Positions 1 to 9,917 of a stretch of DNA of 64,000 nt are shown here, one piece after another. Position numbers and translations under genes: made by a program. Numbering within the stretch: the stretch's first letter is position 1; each line of letters starts with the position of its first letter. The stretch comes from DATAYA01 sp963754235 (GTDB lineage Bacteria; Pseudomonadota; Alphaproteobacteria; Acetobacterales; Acetobacteraceae): NCBI GenBank assembly GCA_963754235.1, contig CAVWFK010000005.1, positions 1 through 64,000 on the forward strand, in the 5' to 3' direction. The notes below the pieces were generated by a model, which worked only from the letters and a program-made list of their open reading frames with translations, searched no databases and had not been told where the DNA came from.

Positions 1-1
1 C

Positions 2-921
2 GCCGCGGTCTCGCATGGTGCCGTAGCTCTCGTGCTGCTTGCCGATCGAGCTGCTGACGCGGTGCTGCCGTCGCGCCCAGCACCCGACCCGGTCCCCACA
101 CGCTTGCGGGGGCCACGCCTCGTCGCGGTACTGACGGTCTGCCTGGTGATCTCTGCGATCGCGGTCGTGGAGGCCATGAACGCCGGCTATGCCGCAGTGC
201 CGGGACGCGCGATCGCCGTTACCGCCCACCGCGCGGGTTGCGTCAGCGCACCGGAGAACACGCTGGCCGCCCTGCACAACGCGATCGCGGAAGGCGCCGA
301 TGTCGCCGAGGTCGATGCGCAGGAGACAGCGGACGGTCATGTCGTGCTGCTCCATGACACGGACCTGCGCCGGGTCGCAGGCGTCGCCCGCTTCGTCTGG
401 CAGATGCGGCTCGCCGACCTGCAGCAACTCGACGTCGGCTCCTGGTTCGCACCGAGGTTCGGCGGTGAGCGCATCCCGACCTTGCGGGCGTTCGCCGTTG
501 CATCGCGGGGACGGATACGGCTGAACGTGGAGCTCAAGGACAACGGGCACGGCAATGATCTCGCGGCCCGGGTCGCCGCCATCCTGCGCGAGACCGGCGT
601 CGCCGACCGGGCGGCAGTCTCCTCGCTCGATCTCGGACTGCTCGCGCAGGTGCGGCGCGCCGCGCCCGAGATCAAGCTCGGCCTGATCCTGGCGATCGGC
701 ATCAGCAACCTGCGCCGGGTTGACGTCGACTTGTGGCGCTCGCCAGGCGATTGGCAACCCCGGCGACGATCCGCCAGCTCGCCGCGAGGGGGCGGGGAGT
801 TCAGGTCTGGACCCTCGACGATGATGCGAGCATCGCCCGCGCGATGCTGGACGGCGCGGACAACATTATCACCGGCGATCCGCTGCGGGCAATTGGGTAC
901 TCAACTGGTTCAGCGGCCTGA
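2..921 (+). pseudogene. Glycerophosphodiester phosphodiesterase with membrane segment, 5' cut by window, frameshifted
   Basis: This is a GDPD-family enzyme, which hydrolyses glycerophosphodiesters to glycerol-3-phosphate and an alcohol. The frame is open to the window edge, and one hydrophobic segment (VLTVCLVISAIAVVEAM) precedes the catalytic domain, so an N-terminal membrane domain probably lies outside. The GDPD signature is clear: AHRAG, then APENTLAAL, EVDAQETADGHVVLLHD and LNVELK. The frame is lost near base 733. The C-terminal part (RLATPATIRQLAARG, VQVWTLDDD, DNIITGDPLRAIG) continues in the next frame to a stop at 919-921. One missing base near 733 would restore a continuous DVDL-VALARRLATP. 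Family certain; functional state unknown. Confidence 0.75.
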
Positions 922-1081
922 ATGAGCCGGAACGAGCGCTGCTTCGGGTCGGCCGCACCCTGGATCTGGGTTGGGTCCGCTGGACCGGCCGAACCGGGTT
1001 GACGCAGGACGGCATCAGCCGCTCGAGCGGCCGTCAGCTCACCGCAGATGATCCTTGAGAGTGAGCCGCCCTTGACAAACC

Positions 1082-2271
1082 GTGAATGCGACTGCTCCGA
1101 CCGCGCCTCGCGAAGTGCAGGTGCGACCAATGGCCCAGAGTCGGTCAAGACCGCCGGTCAAACCTCGCCCGCTCTGGCGGATGGCGCTGGGGTCGCTGGT
1201 CGATGGCGGACCGGGCACCTGCCACTTCGCGATCACCAGTGTCTGCAATGCGCGGTGTGACTTCTGCAATTTCGCCGTGGACCGGCTACCGACGAGCGCC
1301 CGCCATTCGGTACGTTGGATGACGCGAACCGCGCCGCCGACATCCTCTCCCGCAGCGGCGTCAATTTTCTCATCTACGCTGGCGGCGAGCCGATGGCGCT
1401 GCGCGACTTTGCCGCTATAGTCGCCCACGCTGCCGACGCCGGCATGACGACCATGATGGTCACCAACGGCTCGCTGCTGACGCTGGATCGCATCGACGCC
1501 CTGGCCGAAGCGGGGCTGGTGTCGGTCTACATCTCGATCGACGCCGCGACCGCCGAAGTGCATGAGAAGAACCGAGGCCTGCCCGGCCTGTGCGATCGCA
1601 TCCGTGAGGCGAACAAGAGGCTGCGTCAGAAGCACATCTTGAGCGCCGCGTCGGTCACCATGAGTCGCCTGGTCGATTACGACAAGCTCCCCTCATTCCT
1701 CAGATCCCTCGGTTTCGAGCACCTTACCTTCTCCTACCCGCTGACCACCCTGAGATCACCCTACCTCGCCCATTCCGACTCGGAACTGGTCGCCTACACC
1801 AACGACGAATTGCTCGAAGCCTTCGATGCCGTAAAGGCGCTGAAGCGGCATTTTCCGGTGATGAATCCGACCGCCTCAATCGACGACATGCAGCGCCATC
1901 TTCGCGGCGAGCCCGAGCATTTCAGCTGCCTCGCCGGGTGGAAGTTCTTCTACCTGGACTGGCATCTGAACCTTTACCGATGCCACAACTGGGAGCGCCT
2001 GCTCTGCCACATCTCGGAGTTTGACGGCACCCAGCGCCTGCGTGACGGCTGCACGGCGTGCATGATCGACTGCTACCGCGACGACAGCGTCATGCAGCAT
2101 GTCGGCGTCGCCATCAGCGACGGGGTCGCCGCCGCGGCGCACGGGCGTCTCGGCGAAGCTTGGAGGCACTGGTTCAACCGGAAGAACCTGACGTCCGTGA
2201 AGGCGGTGCTGGAAGATGCGCCCGCGTGGCGCCAGCAGGTCCAGCGAAGCGCGCGGCGAGGGAGATCTTAG
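1082..2271 (+). pseudogene. Radical SAM protein with C-terminal Cys cluster, frameshifted
   Basis: The N-terminal frame carries the radical SAM [4Fe-4S] motif CNARCDFC after PGTCHFAITSV. Near base 1300 the reading frame changes, and the rest (PPFGTLDDANRAADIL, then IYAGGEP, MMVTNGSLLT, SVYISIDA) continues in another frame to 2271. GGEP is the SAM-binding motif of the family. A SPASM-like Cys set follows near the C-terminus (FSCLAGW, YRCHNW, CTACMIDC), which suggests extra iron-sulfur clusters. The substrate cannot be named. The start may be GTG 1082 or ATG 1130; neither has a good ribosome binding site. It lies 160 bp after another frameshifted gene, so both may be decaying together. A sequencing error cannot be excluded. 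Confidence 0.7.
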
Positions 2272-2437
2272 CGGCAGAGTTAATTCGGATTGACGCCCCC
2301 ATGGCTATGGCGCATTTTGCGAAAGGATGCGATCGGTCGCACCCGCACTGCCAGGCGTTGCTTGTCCTTGTCCCTGGTGGCAACGCTGTATCCAGATTGC
2401 ACCAGTTTCCTTGCAAGTGCCCGGAGGAGAGACCTGC

Positions 2438-2908
2438 ATGGTACGATGCGTGTCGCGTTGCGCGGTGTTGGCAGGCGTGCTGCTGCTGGGAGCCTGCGCT
2501 GAGTCGCCGATGGGGCCAACCGTTCGGGTCATGCCTGGTCCGAACAAATCGTTCTCAAACTTTCAGAGCGATCAGGCCACCTGCAGGCAGTTCGCCGAGC
2601 AGGCTGTGCGAGACCAGGCGCGGAACGCCAATGTGCGCGGGCTTGGCACAGCGGCTCTGACGACGGCGCTGGGCGCCGGACTGGGCGGAGCGATCGGCGG
2701 CGGTCGGGGTGCGGGGATCGGCACCGCCGCCGGCGCGCTTGGCGGCGGCGGGCTGGGCGTGATGAGAACCTCGAACGCCCAGAACTCCATCCAGGGGCAA
2801 TACAACAACGCCTTTGCCCAGTGCATGTTCAGCCTTGGCAACGCAGTGCCGAGCATGGGACCGATGATGGTTCAACCACCGGCGCCCGGGCGCGCTGCCC
2901 CGCGCTGA
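2438..2908 (+). CDS. Glycine-zipper outer-membrane lipoprotein
   Basis: A 156-residue lipoprotein. The start is set by a ribosome binding site (GGAGGAGA, 2423-2430) 8 bases before ATG 2438; a longer frame upstream lacks one. The signal peptide ends in the lipobox LLGAC, so the mature protein should begin with a lipidated Cys at about residue 19. A glycine-zipper stretch (ALTTALGAGLGGAIGGGRGAGIGTAAGALGG, in two blocks) sits around residues 70-110. Cys residues in TCRQFAEQ and FAQCMFSL may pair. The ending is Pro- and Met-rich. Glycine-zipper lipoproteins sit in the outer membrane and are often envelope-stress proteins; no specific role is visible. Confidence 0.8.
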   Translation: MVRCVSRCAVLAGVLLLGACAESPMGPTVRVMPGPNKSFSNFQSDQATCRQFAEQAVRDQARNANVRGLGTAALTTALGAGLGGAIGGGRGAGIGTAAGALGGGGLGVMRTSNAQNSIQGQYNNAFAQCMFSLGNAVPSMGPMMVQPPAPGRAAPR

Positions 2909-2971
2909 TCGGTCGAGCGCCAAGATGATATACCTCGACAAGGCACGCGGCGAGCGACCCGCCTTTGCCGC

Positions 2972-3545
2972 TCACCAGACCTGTCTGACGGTCATTGGGA
3001 TGGCTTGCGCGTCCGGTCGGCCCGTGGGTTTAGCGAACACCCGATCGTAGTTGAGAATCACGTCACCGCCGGGCCAGGCGGTAACGCCCATGCCCAAGTC
3101 CGAGCCGGAGCGTGTCGGCGGCGTTGTGGTGGCCGACGGCATCGATGCTGGTCTCGCCGCCGACTTTGTATAGGCGTCCGCCGAGAGCCACAGCCAGCGA
3201 TAAAGATTGCGGCTCGCGTGCCCCTCGACGATGAACAACGGCTTCTGGGTGAGGCGGGAGGCGCCACCCACGCGGGTGGTCAGCATTGGTCGTGAACACC
3301 CTGCTGCGGTTTCGTTCAATCACTGTCCGCCTTGGCTCGGATTCCGCACCTTGCTGGACAGATAGACTTAGAGCCATGTCCGGCCCCGGTCGGGCGTGTA
3401 GCTGGGGTTGACCGTCGGATTGAACGCCCAGTGGTTCGCGCTGGGGTTCAGCGGGTCCGCCGGTTGATATTCCCCGAGCGGGGTGGTCACGGTGAGATGA
3501 AAGCTCGCGAAGGTCTTCGGAACGAACGACCGGAACTGTTTGCGT
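2972..3545 (-). pseudogene. Remnant of an outer-membrane transporter (phenol MetA-degradation porin family)
   Basis: The remnant reads right to left. At 3545-3370 the minus strand encodes FVPKTFASFHLTVTTPLGEY, NHWAFNPTVNPSYTPDRGRTWL and then a stop. Further on, fragments in different frames read QKPLFIVEGHASRNL, LYKVGGETSID, NAADTLRLG and GVTAWPGGDVILNYDRVFAKPTG, ending in QVW-stop at 2972. Together they match the C-terminal two thirds of the beta-barrel family PF13557 (Phenol_MetA_deg). There is at least one in-frame stop and two frameshifts. The N-terminal part is absent where ISAzo13-like sequence begins at about 3560, so an insertion probably broke the gene. Confidence 0.6.
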
Positions 3546-3560
3546 CGTCAGGGCCGGCCT

Positions 3561-3935
3561 GCCGATATGCTCGCCGCCAGTGAAGCCAGCGCCGCCGGTC
3601 AGGCGGGGGCGGCTGCGGTTTCGCGAGCGACCGGGATTGCACGCAGCACCATCGGTCGCGGCCAGGCAGACCTGCGGGCGGGCGCGGGGCGGCTGGGCAA
3701 TCGGGTTCGCCGGCGGGGCGGCTGGGCAATCGGGTTCGCCGGCGGGGCGGCGGAAGCAAGCCTGCGCTCGAGACTCAGGCTGGACTTTTGGAAGCCTCGA
3801 ACGACCTGGTGCAGTCGTCGATCCAGCCCGCGCCGGTCCGGGTGCACGATTTCCCCGTCCCCGAACTCGGCAAGGCTGTGCCCTACGGCATCGCCGACAA
3901 TGCCGGACGGGTCAATCTCGGCATCAGCACGACAC
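3561..3935 (+). pseudogene. ISAzo13-family transposase remnant
   Basis: Pieces of an ISAzo13-type transposase in two frames. The first is AAVSRATGIARSTIGRG with ADLRAG, the helix-turn-helix start of the family, followed by GGGRK-like residues. After an internal deletion comes VHDFPVPELGKAVPYGIADN with GRVNLGIST, which matches the catalytic-core region (family form: DFxxPELGRAVPYGVYD..GWVSVG). The stretch is about 370 bp against roughly 1.2-1.4 kb for an intact gene, so most is missing. A 29-bp duplication lies inside it. Terminal inverted repeats were not found. Confidence 0.6.
3688..3747 (+). repeat. 29-bp tandem direct duplication
   Basis: The segment containing GGCTGGGCAATCGGGTTCG occurs twice, with CTGGGCAAT at 3693 and again at 3722, a period of 29 bases. 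Since 29 is not a multiple of three, the duplication alone would break a reading frame. It lies in the transposase remnant and is probably a slippage product. Confidence 0.8.
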
Positions 3936-4160
3936 CGCCTGAGCTTCGCTGCCGGCCGGCCTTACGCCCAAAGCCGCCACGATCGGCCTGCGCCCGGCTC
4001 CATCGCCTATCAGACGCGCACGCGCAGCGGATCTGCGGAAGCAACAAACCAGAGCCTGTGGCTGGCGTCGAGTGGCGAGCTGTTGCAAGGTTCTCCTGCG
4101 ACCTTACCGAGGCCGGTAGCAGATCCTTCACTTTCGTACATGACATGAGGAGCATTCGCC

Positions 4161-5381
4161 ATGTCCGACGACCCAAAGCAGGGGCTCAATCGCCGCGGCT
4201 TCATGATGGCGACGATTGCCTCGGTCGGCGCATCGGCAGTCCTCGCGGCCAACGCCGGCGTTGCCAACGCCCAAGGCACAACAGCGCCCGCCACGGGTTC
4301 AGCGCAGGTCGCAGCACAAGCAACGGTCTACACCGGCGACGTGATCCAGGGGAAGAAGGTCATCAGCGCGCTCGGCATCGATGACCTGAAACCCGGCAAG
4401 CACCTCTTCTATTTCCAGGGCGTCCAGATGCCGGCGGGTCAGCACTGGTATGTCTCCGTCATCGTCGTCAAGGGAGCCCGGTCGGGCAAGCGCATACTCC
4501 TCACCAGCGGTGTGCATGGTGACGAAATGAGCTCCGTCCACACGGTGCAGACCGTGATGGATCAGCTCCATTCGGAGGACATGTCGGGAACGGTCGTGGC
4601 GGTCACCGACGTGTCGCGCCTTGCGCTGGAAGGAATGTCGCGCCGGTGGCCAAATTCGGGCCGTGGCGCCGGCCTCATCGACATGAACCGAGAATGGCCC
4701 GGGAATGAGAACGGCGCCAGCGCAACGAGCCGCCAAGCCGGGCTTCTCTTCAACCGAGTCTTCAAGCCAAACGCCGATATCGCGATCGACTTCCATACCG
4801 GGACGACCGGACTGGACATTACTGCAATGAACATCGGCGAGATGAACCGGCCCGAGGTCAAGGCGATGATGGAGCTCTACCCCATCGACCATGTCTGGGA
4901 TGATCCAACCTATCCCGGCGTGTTGGCCAGAGAATTGATAGCCGCAGGCATCCCGGCGTTCACCCCGGAGATTGGCAGGGCGCGCGTCTTCGACCGTGAG
5001 ATGATCGCGCTCTTCGTCGAGGGCACGATGAACGTCCTCAAACTACACGGCGTGATCCAGGGCGCCATGGGGCGCACGGGCAAGGATTCGGGGCTTTTCA
5101 TCGGCAACAGCGCCTTCCCGGTCCTGGCGACCCAGGGTGGCTTCGTGGAGGCTCTGGTCAAGTTGAACGACATGGTCGAGCCCGGCCGGAAGCTGGCCAT
5201 TCAGCGCAATGCCTTTGGCGAGGTCGTTGCGGAGTACACGAGCGGGGTCGCCGGCGAGGTGGCGGTCCTGCGCAGCGACGCAACATCCGAGCCCGGCAAC
5301 ATCCTTGCCATGGTCCTGTTCCACCAAGCGGTTCCGCAGACCGAGGAGAGCCAACCCGAGGAGGAGAGATATCCCGAGTAA
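4161..5381 (+). CDS. Tat-exported succinylglutamate desuccinylase/aspartoacylase-like zinc amidohydrolase
   Basis: A 406-residue protein. The N-terminus has a twin-arginine signal (RRGFMM at 11-16, hydrophobic stretch, Ala-rich cleavage region near residues 36-38), so it should act in the periplasm. The body has the zinc site of the M14-like AstE/AspA family: HGDE (His119, Glu122) and DFHTGT (His212). The family removes acyl groups from N-acyl amino acids. A ribosome binding site (GAGGAGC) precedes ATG 4161. The tail is Glu-rich (EESQPEEERYPE). No transporter neighbours it and the substrate is unknown. It is one of the few long intact genes in the first 8 kb. Confidence 0.85.
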   Translation: MSDDPKQGLNRRGFMMATIASVGASAVLAANAGVANAQGTTAPATGSAQVAAQATVYTGDVIQGKKVISALGIDDLKPGKHLFYFQGVQMPAGQHWYVSVIVVKGARSGKRILLTSGVHGDEMSSVHTVQTVMDQLHSEDMSGTVVAVTDVSRLALEGMSRRWPNSGRGAGLIDMNREWPGNENGASATSRQAGLLFNRVFKPNADIAIDFHTGTTGLDITAMNIGEMNRPEVKAMMELYPIDHVWDDPTYPGVLARELIAAGIPAFTPEIGRARVFDREMIALFVEGTMNVLKLHGVIQGAMGRTGKDSGLFIGNSAFPVLATQGGFVEALVKLNDMVEPGRKLAIQRNAFGEVVAEYTSGVAGEVAVLRSDATSEPGNILAMVLFHQAVPQTEESQPEEERYPE

Positions 5382-5912
5382 GGTCGCCGCCCAAGGGCCG
5401 GTTGAACGCCGAGCCAGCAAGCCGCCGATTGACCACGCTTAGCGTACGATTTTGAGCAAATCGTGCGGTGGACCCTAGAACGTCTCAACTCGGCCTTGAC
5501 GAGCCAGCTCCGCGAATGTCGGCTTACGGCCCACCCCGGCTTGAGCCCAATGTCCAATTCCAGCTTGTCGTCGCTCGGAAGCGGACAAACGGGGCAAAAG
5601 AAAGGGCGCCAATGATACTCAGACTTCAGCCGGGACACAGTTGGGGCGAGACGATCGCGCCCCGAGCCGGCCTATCCTGCGGAACGATGGCCCACGGCAC
5701 AGGGAACCAAGTGTTTATTTGAGCACCTCGCTCAACCCACGCTATCAGTCGCTTGTCCGGCGTTCGGAAACGCTTGAAGAGGGTCTGCCTCGCCTTGGTG
5801 CGGTTTCTTGGGACTGATCGGGGCGACGAGCGAAGACAGCGATGTGAATGGCTCCTCGTGCTTTCCCCGCTTGATGGTATGGGGCAGCCCGTTCATGAAC
5901 GGAGTGGCGCTG
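5382..5912. other. Intergenic stretch, no supported gene
   Basis: About 530 bases between the aspartoacylase-like gene and the patatin gene. Short open frames exist on both strands but none shows a ribosome binding site or recognisable protein. The patatin frame is open upstream to about 5808, without family resemblance in that part. Confidence 0.5.
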
Positions 5913-6959
5913 ATGCCCGTGACGCCATCGCCGACCGCCCACGATCGGCGGCCACGTCTGATTGACCTGGCGCTGCAGGGCGGCGGGTCGCACGGCGCAT
6001 TCACCTGGGGCGTGCTGGACCGACTACTCGAGGAGTTCTGGCTGCAGATTGAGGCCATTTCCGGGACCTCGGCCGGTGCCATGAATGCTGCTGTGATGGC
6101 CGATGGCTATGCCCAGGGTGGCAATGAGGGCGGACGCGCGGCGCTGGAAGCTTTCTGGAGCAACATCTCTAGGGCTGCCTTGTTCAGCCCGTTGCAGCGC
6201 AGCCCGCTCGACGCGCTGCTCGGCCGCTGGACACTCGACCACTCGCCTGCGTATCTCGCGCTCGATCTCATGGCGCGCGTCTTCTCGCCGTACGATCTCG
6301 ACTTCGGCGGACCGCACCCGCTGAAGCAGGTGTTGTCAGACACGGTCGATTTCGCGCGGCTCTCGACCGGAGGGATCAAGCTTTTCATCACTGCGACGAA
6401 TGTCCGAACCGGTCGGCCGCGCGTGTTCCGCAACGCAGAACTGTCGCCTGGCGTGCTGCTCGCCTCGGCGTGCTTGCCGACCATGTTCCAGGCGGTGGAG
6501 ATCGACGGCGATGCCTATTGGGACGGCGGCTATTCCGGCAATCCCACCATGACGCCGCTGGTGCAGGAATGCGTGTCGGACGACACCATCCTCGTCGCGA
6601 TCAATCCGGTGGAGCGCCCAGGCATCCCGCGTTCGGCCCGTGACATCCTCAACCGCCTGAACGAGGTATCGTTCAACGCGGTACTGCTAAAGGAGCTGCG
6701 CATGATGGCGCTCCTGCGGCAGGTCGCTGATGCCGGCAACACTGAGGTTGCACACTGGGCGCGCATGCGCGTCCACTTGATCCGGAGCGAGATGATGGTC
6801 GACCTCGGCTCCTCGTCGAAGCTCAACGCTGAATGGGCGTTCCTCTGCATGCTGCGCGATGAGGGGCGGCGCGCGGCGGAGGCCTTTTTGTCGGCGCACG
6901 GCGAGGATCTCGGACGGCGCTCCACGCTGAATGTCGATCGCCTCCTGGAAGGCGTTTGA
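5913..6959 (+). CDS. Patatin-like phospholipase with DUF3734 C-terminus
   Basis: A 348-residue Ser-Asp dyad lipid acyl hydrolase. Visible motifs are the oxyanion loop GGGSHG (23-28), the nucleophile elbow GTSAG (Ser53) and the aspartate motif DGGYSG (Asp at about 206). The C-terminal third (DILNRLNEVSFNAVLLKELRMMALL) matches the DUF3734 region of bacterial patatins. I chose ATG 5913 because GGAG lies 8 bases upstream and family proteins start shortly before this point; ATG 5895 and longer starts are possible. There is no signal peptide, so the enzyme is cytosolic or membrane-peripheral. Bacterial patatins take part in lipid turnover. Confidence 0.85.
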   Translation: MPVTPSPTAHDRRPRLIDLALQGGGSHGAFTWGVLDRLLEEFWLQIEAISGTSAGAMNAAVMADGYAQGGNEGGRAALEAFWSNISRAALFSPLQRSPLDALLGRWTLDHSPAYLALDLMARVFSPYDLDFGGPHPLKQVLSDTVDFARLSTGGIKLFITATNVRTGRPRVFRNAELSPGVLLASACLPTMFQAVEIDGDAYWDGGYSGNPTMTPLVQECVSDDTILVAINPVERPGIPRSARDILNRLNEVSFNAVLLKELRMMALLRQVADAGNTEVAHWARMRVHLIRSEMMVDLGSSSKLNAEWAFLCMLRDEGRRAAEAFLSAHGEDLGRRSTLNVDRLLEGV

Positions 6960-7606
6960 GGCAAAGGATACGCCCGTATCCTGCCTGGCGAGGGGCTGCT
7001 GGTGTGGCCGGGCCTTTCGCGGCTGGAGCGTGCTGCTGCTCGCCCCAGCCGCCGCGCTGCAGGCCGCGGCCTTAGGGTGCGCGACCGCCACTGGATTCGC
7101 TCCCGGAACTGCCATTCCGGAGGCGCCGCCGTCTGCTCCTGAGGCCTGATCTCGTGTGCGCCGTGGAAGGTTCGGGGCGTCGTCACGCTCCGCACCATTG
7201 CCGTAAACGCGTGGTACAGGTGGAGGGCCGACCTAGGCTAGCGCAATCGTGGAATAGATCCGGTTCTAACGAGGCATCCGTGGTCTTCTGTCAAAGGCGC
7301 CCGAGTTGCCACCCGGGGGTTCCGGCCCCGCCGGGCCGGCGATCCGGCGGGCCAGCGGCCCTCGAGGGCCGAATTAGATCGCCGTCCCAGGCTCAAGAAG
7401 CCTACCCTGCCCCCAACAGCTCCAGGCAACCGGGACATGCCGGTAAACCCAGCCACGCCGGGCAGCGACCGAGTGATGCCGGTCCCCAGCCGTCGCTGCC
7501 CATCACGCGCCAGCGCGTCCGTCGCCCAGCCTCCTGTAGGCACCTGTCGGACTCCGCCCTGCAGCCGCCGCTTGGGCCCCCCTTCGATCGCGAGGATCAT
7601 GCGCCG
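6960..7606. other. Intergenic stretch, no supported gene
   Basis: About 650 bases. GC-rich self-complementary sequence lies around 7310-7370 (GGCCCCGCCGGGCCGG, then CGGCCCTCGAGGGCCG). A frame of low-complexity Pro/Arg-rich sequence crosses it without start signals. Nothing could be recognised. Confidence 0.45.
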
Positions 7607-8150
7607 ATGAGCATCGCCTTCGCCGCAGAGCGCCGCCGCCTCACCGCGGATGAGCTTGGGCCGATCCGGCGTAGCCACTTCCCTTCGCTGGAGCAACTGT
7701 CGCGCGAGGAGGTGAATGAGCTCGCGCGCTGGCTGCGCGCGCGCCGCGACCGCGCCCGGGACCTGATGCGCGATCATCGGCGGTCCAAACACGGCAAGTC
7801 GGTCCACGCCACCACCCCGCCGCTGCCGGACGCGGATCGCGGTCCTCGCGGCGAAGAGGCAGGTCTTCGCCGGCGCCCTGAAGCGGGTGAATGCCCGGCT
7901 CGACGCGCTGCTGGCGGCGGAGCGCCGGGCCCGCAACCTCGCGCGCCTGCGTGAGGCGCTGGTGCGGCGGGGTGCGCAGGCGCCGGCCCACCCCGCGGCG
8001 GGACCGACGCCTCATGCAGGGGCCCGACCGCTGCCCAGCCGCAAGCCGCGGCCAACCATCCATGGCGCCCGGATCGGCGACGCCTCCCAGGCCGCCCGCG
8101 ACGCCCCCAGGCCAGGCGGGACGCGCGCCGATGAAAGGAGATGTCCTGGC
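7607..8150 (+). pseudogene. Conserved hypothetical protein, frameshifted
   Basis: Starts at ATG 7607 with CGAGGA about 10 bases upstream. It begins MSIAFAAERRRLTADELGPI and continues SREEVNELARWLRARRDRAR, a charged helical protein. Near 7800-7840 the frame changes, and the homologous-looking rest (AAKRQVFAGALKRVNARL, then ERRARNLARLREALVRRG and HPAAGPTPHAGARPLPSRK) continues in another frame. I recall this three-part layout (Arg-rich helices, AAKKQVFxxALKRVN, HHPxxGxT...PLPSRK) from Acetobacteraceae hypothetical proteins of unknown role, often near mobile DNA. Function unknown. Confidence 0.5.
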
Positions 8151-8240
8151 ACCCTGTCAGTAGGTTGGGTCGCGCCAGCTTCGATGGGCGAAGCAAGTTT
8201 TCTGTGGCAGTTTCGAATTCTAACAAGCGCGGAGGAAGCC

Positions 8241-9347
8241 TCAGCGAGGCGCCGTCGGCAAGGATGCGCGGATGCGCTGCGGGAAGTCGGGTGCGCCACC
8301 GGCCGCTTGCGCGGCCGCATTGATCAGTGAGCGCCGGCGCAGCTCTTCGAACGGCAGCGTCGTGTCCACCCGGCCCGAGTGGTAAAGGTAGCTGTCGATC
8401 AGGCCGTTCAGCAGATGCCGGATGTCGAACCGGCCTTCCCGGCCGGCGGCGTTGGCGTAGCGCACGATGTTGATCGTGCAGCTGTTGGTCAGCAGGTTGT
8501 AGAATTCCGGTCGGTCCGCGAGTTCGTTGATCCGCCGGAGGTAGACCAGGAAGAGCCGGCGCGCATCGCCGGCCGACGTGTTGAGGTGGTAGAGGTACAC
8601 CGCCTCTCGGCGGTAGTTGGTGCGCACGCCGACGAGGTCACGCTCGTCGCCCACGACGTAGATCAGCTCGAACTGCTTAAAGAGGGAGGCCAGGGGATCG
8701 AAGTCCTTGCCCACCTCCGGCCGTGTCTCGATGGAGATGCTCAACGGTGGCACATCGTCGAAGAGGAAGCTCAGGAAGGTGTGCCCGACTGGCCCTTCCA
8801 TCCAATAGGACACGTAGAAGTCGAGGCCGGTCAGGTGCGACAGCCGCACCTCGCGCTCCTCATAGCGCACCGTGAAGTCATCGACGCTGCGGTAATCGAA
8901 GTTGCGAACCCCGGTAAGACGCACGCGGTCGCCGTCAACGAAGGCCCGCGGCATCACCGCGACTTCCGGTCGCCAGTGACGGTCGTGCGAAGGCGGGATC
9001 GCAAGCCACCACACGACCACACCGAGAAAGAGCACGCCCGCAGCCATCTGCATGCGCCGCCGATGCGACAGCCAGAAGGCCCATGTGGCGAACCCCGCAA
9101 AGACGGCCGCCAGAATTAGGCGCAGCCCAGGCCACGGCAAATTCGAGTAGTAGATGGCAAGGCTCGCCCAGGCAATCAGCAGCGCCCGGACCAGGAAACC
9201 TAGTCCTGCGCCCAGCCAGCGGAGCGGCCGGGGTAGGATTCCGCGGCGCGGACTCAGCGTCTTCTCCCGCTGATCACAGCTCCCGGAACGCGTGGCGGAA
9301 CGGCTCCGCTCGCGCCCGCCACGATCGAGATCAACATCCTCTTGCAT
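8241..9347 (-). CDS. DUF4105 (Lnb-like) membrane protein
   Basis: A 368-residue protein with two or three transmembrane segments in the first 120 residues (ALLIAWASLAIYY, LRLILAAVFAGFATWAFW, AAGVLFLGVVVWWLA). They are followed by a DUF4105 domain, probably periplasmic, with the hallmarks VRNFDYRS, SYWMEGPVGHTFLSF, SIETRPEVG, ELIYVVGDERDL and TNYRR. DUF4105 is related to the N-terminal domain of lacto-N-biosidase; the Cys and His residues (NSCTIN, HTFLSF) suggest a papain-like hydrolase fold, but no substrate is known. The start at 9347 overlaps the frame of the next small membrane gene by 17 bases, suggesting one transcript. Confidence 0.8.
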   Translation of the reverse strand: MQEDVDLDRGGRERSRSATRSGSCDQREKTLSPRRGILPRPLRWLGAGLGFLVRALLIAWASLAIYYSNLPWPGLRLILAAVFAGFATWAFWLSHRRRMQMAAGVLFLGVVVWWLAIPPSHDRHWRPEVAVMPRAFVDGDRVRLTGVRNFDYRSVDDFTVRYEEREVRLSHLTGLDFYVSYWMEGPVGHTFLSFLFDDVPPLSISIETRPEVGKDFDPLASLFKQFELIYVVGDERDLVGVRTNYRREAVYLYHLNTSAGDARRLFLVYLRRINELADRPEFYNLLTNSCTINIVRYANAAGREGRFDIRHLLNGLIDSYLYHSGRVDTTLPFEELRRRSLINAAAQAAGGAPDFPQRIRASLPTAPR

Positions 9348-9560
9348 TGACGCTCATGGCAGACCGTCTTGATTGCGCCGGATGAACCTTGAGCGCTAGC
9401 AGGACTGCGCGGCCGACGGCCAAGAGGATCCCGAGGACAGTGAGCTAAGGCGTGCCTCACTGAGGCCGAACGCCATCAGCAGAATGCCGGCTGCCAGGAG
9501 GAGAAGCCCCCCAAGCTTCTTCATCAGGAAGATCGGCGTCTCGCTTGCGTAGGCTGGCAT
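9331..9560 (-). pseudogene. Small two-helix membrane protein, frameshifted
   Basis: A strong ribosome binding site (GGAGGAG) precedes the ATG at 9560. The first helix reads KKLGGLLLLAAGILLMAFG. In that frame the protein ends at 9396. Shifting one base near 9445 gives a second helix, LTVLGILLAVGRAVLLALKV, and an end at 9331, overlapping the DUF4105 start. The two-helix form matches common small inner-membrane proteins of about 65-75 residues, so I read this as one gene with a frameshift. Function unknown. Confidence 0.45.
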
Positions 9561-9917
9561 GGTGGATCTCCTCCAATGAGATCAGGCGAACGCCGTCTGC
9601 TGATCCGGCTGCAAGGCCTGCTCCGCCAAGACAACCCGTGCGGCGCGCGTGGACACCGCCCCCGAGCGCGCCGGGCCCGCTGCTCCGCCTCGCCGAGCCC
9701 GGCCTGCTCCTGAGATTGTTTGCGCTTCCAACCGAAGGAGCGCAATCGCGTTCTGCCCTACTGCCCACTGCTTGCCCATGTCCCGCTCATGCTGTTGTTG
9801 CTCTTGCTGTCGTCCTGCGGCCCGCGCCTCGGGCTCGGCGCCGGCGCAGCAGCAACAGGCAATCACTACCGTCCGGCGTGGCTGACACCGGCCGTGGTCG
9901 ATGTCAGGGGAGGCGCC
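9561..9917. other. Intergenic stretch, no supported gene
   Basis: About 360 bases between two minus-strand small membrane genes. A plus-strand frame at 9789 would encode a lipoprotein-like start (MLLLLLLSSCGP) but lacks a ribosome binding site and runs antisense into the GlsB gene, so it is not called. Confidence 0.4.

Noticed and set aside
1082..2271. Radical SAM gene as ArsS partner of the TIGR04283 glycosyltransferase
   Set aside because: Its C-terminal Cys pattern and N-terminus do not resemble ArsS, and the genes are 11 kb apart.
3688..3747. 29-bp repeat considered as CRISPR
   Set aside because: Only two direct copies with no spacer and no cas genes.
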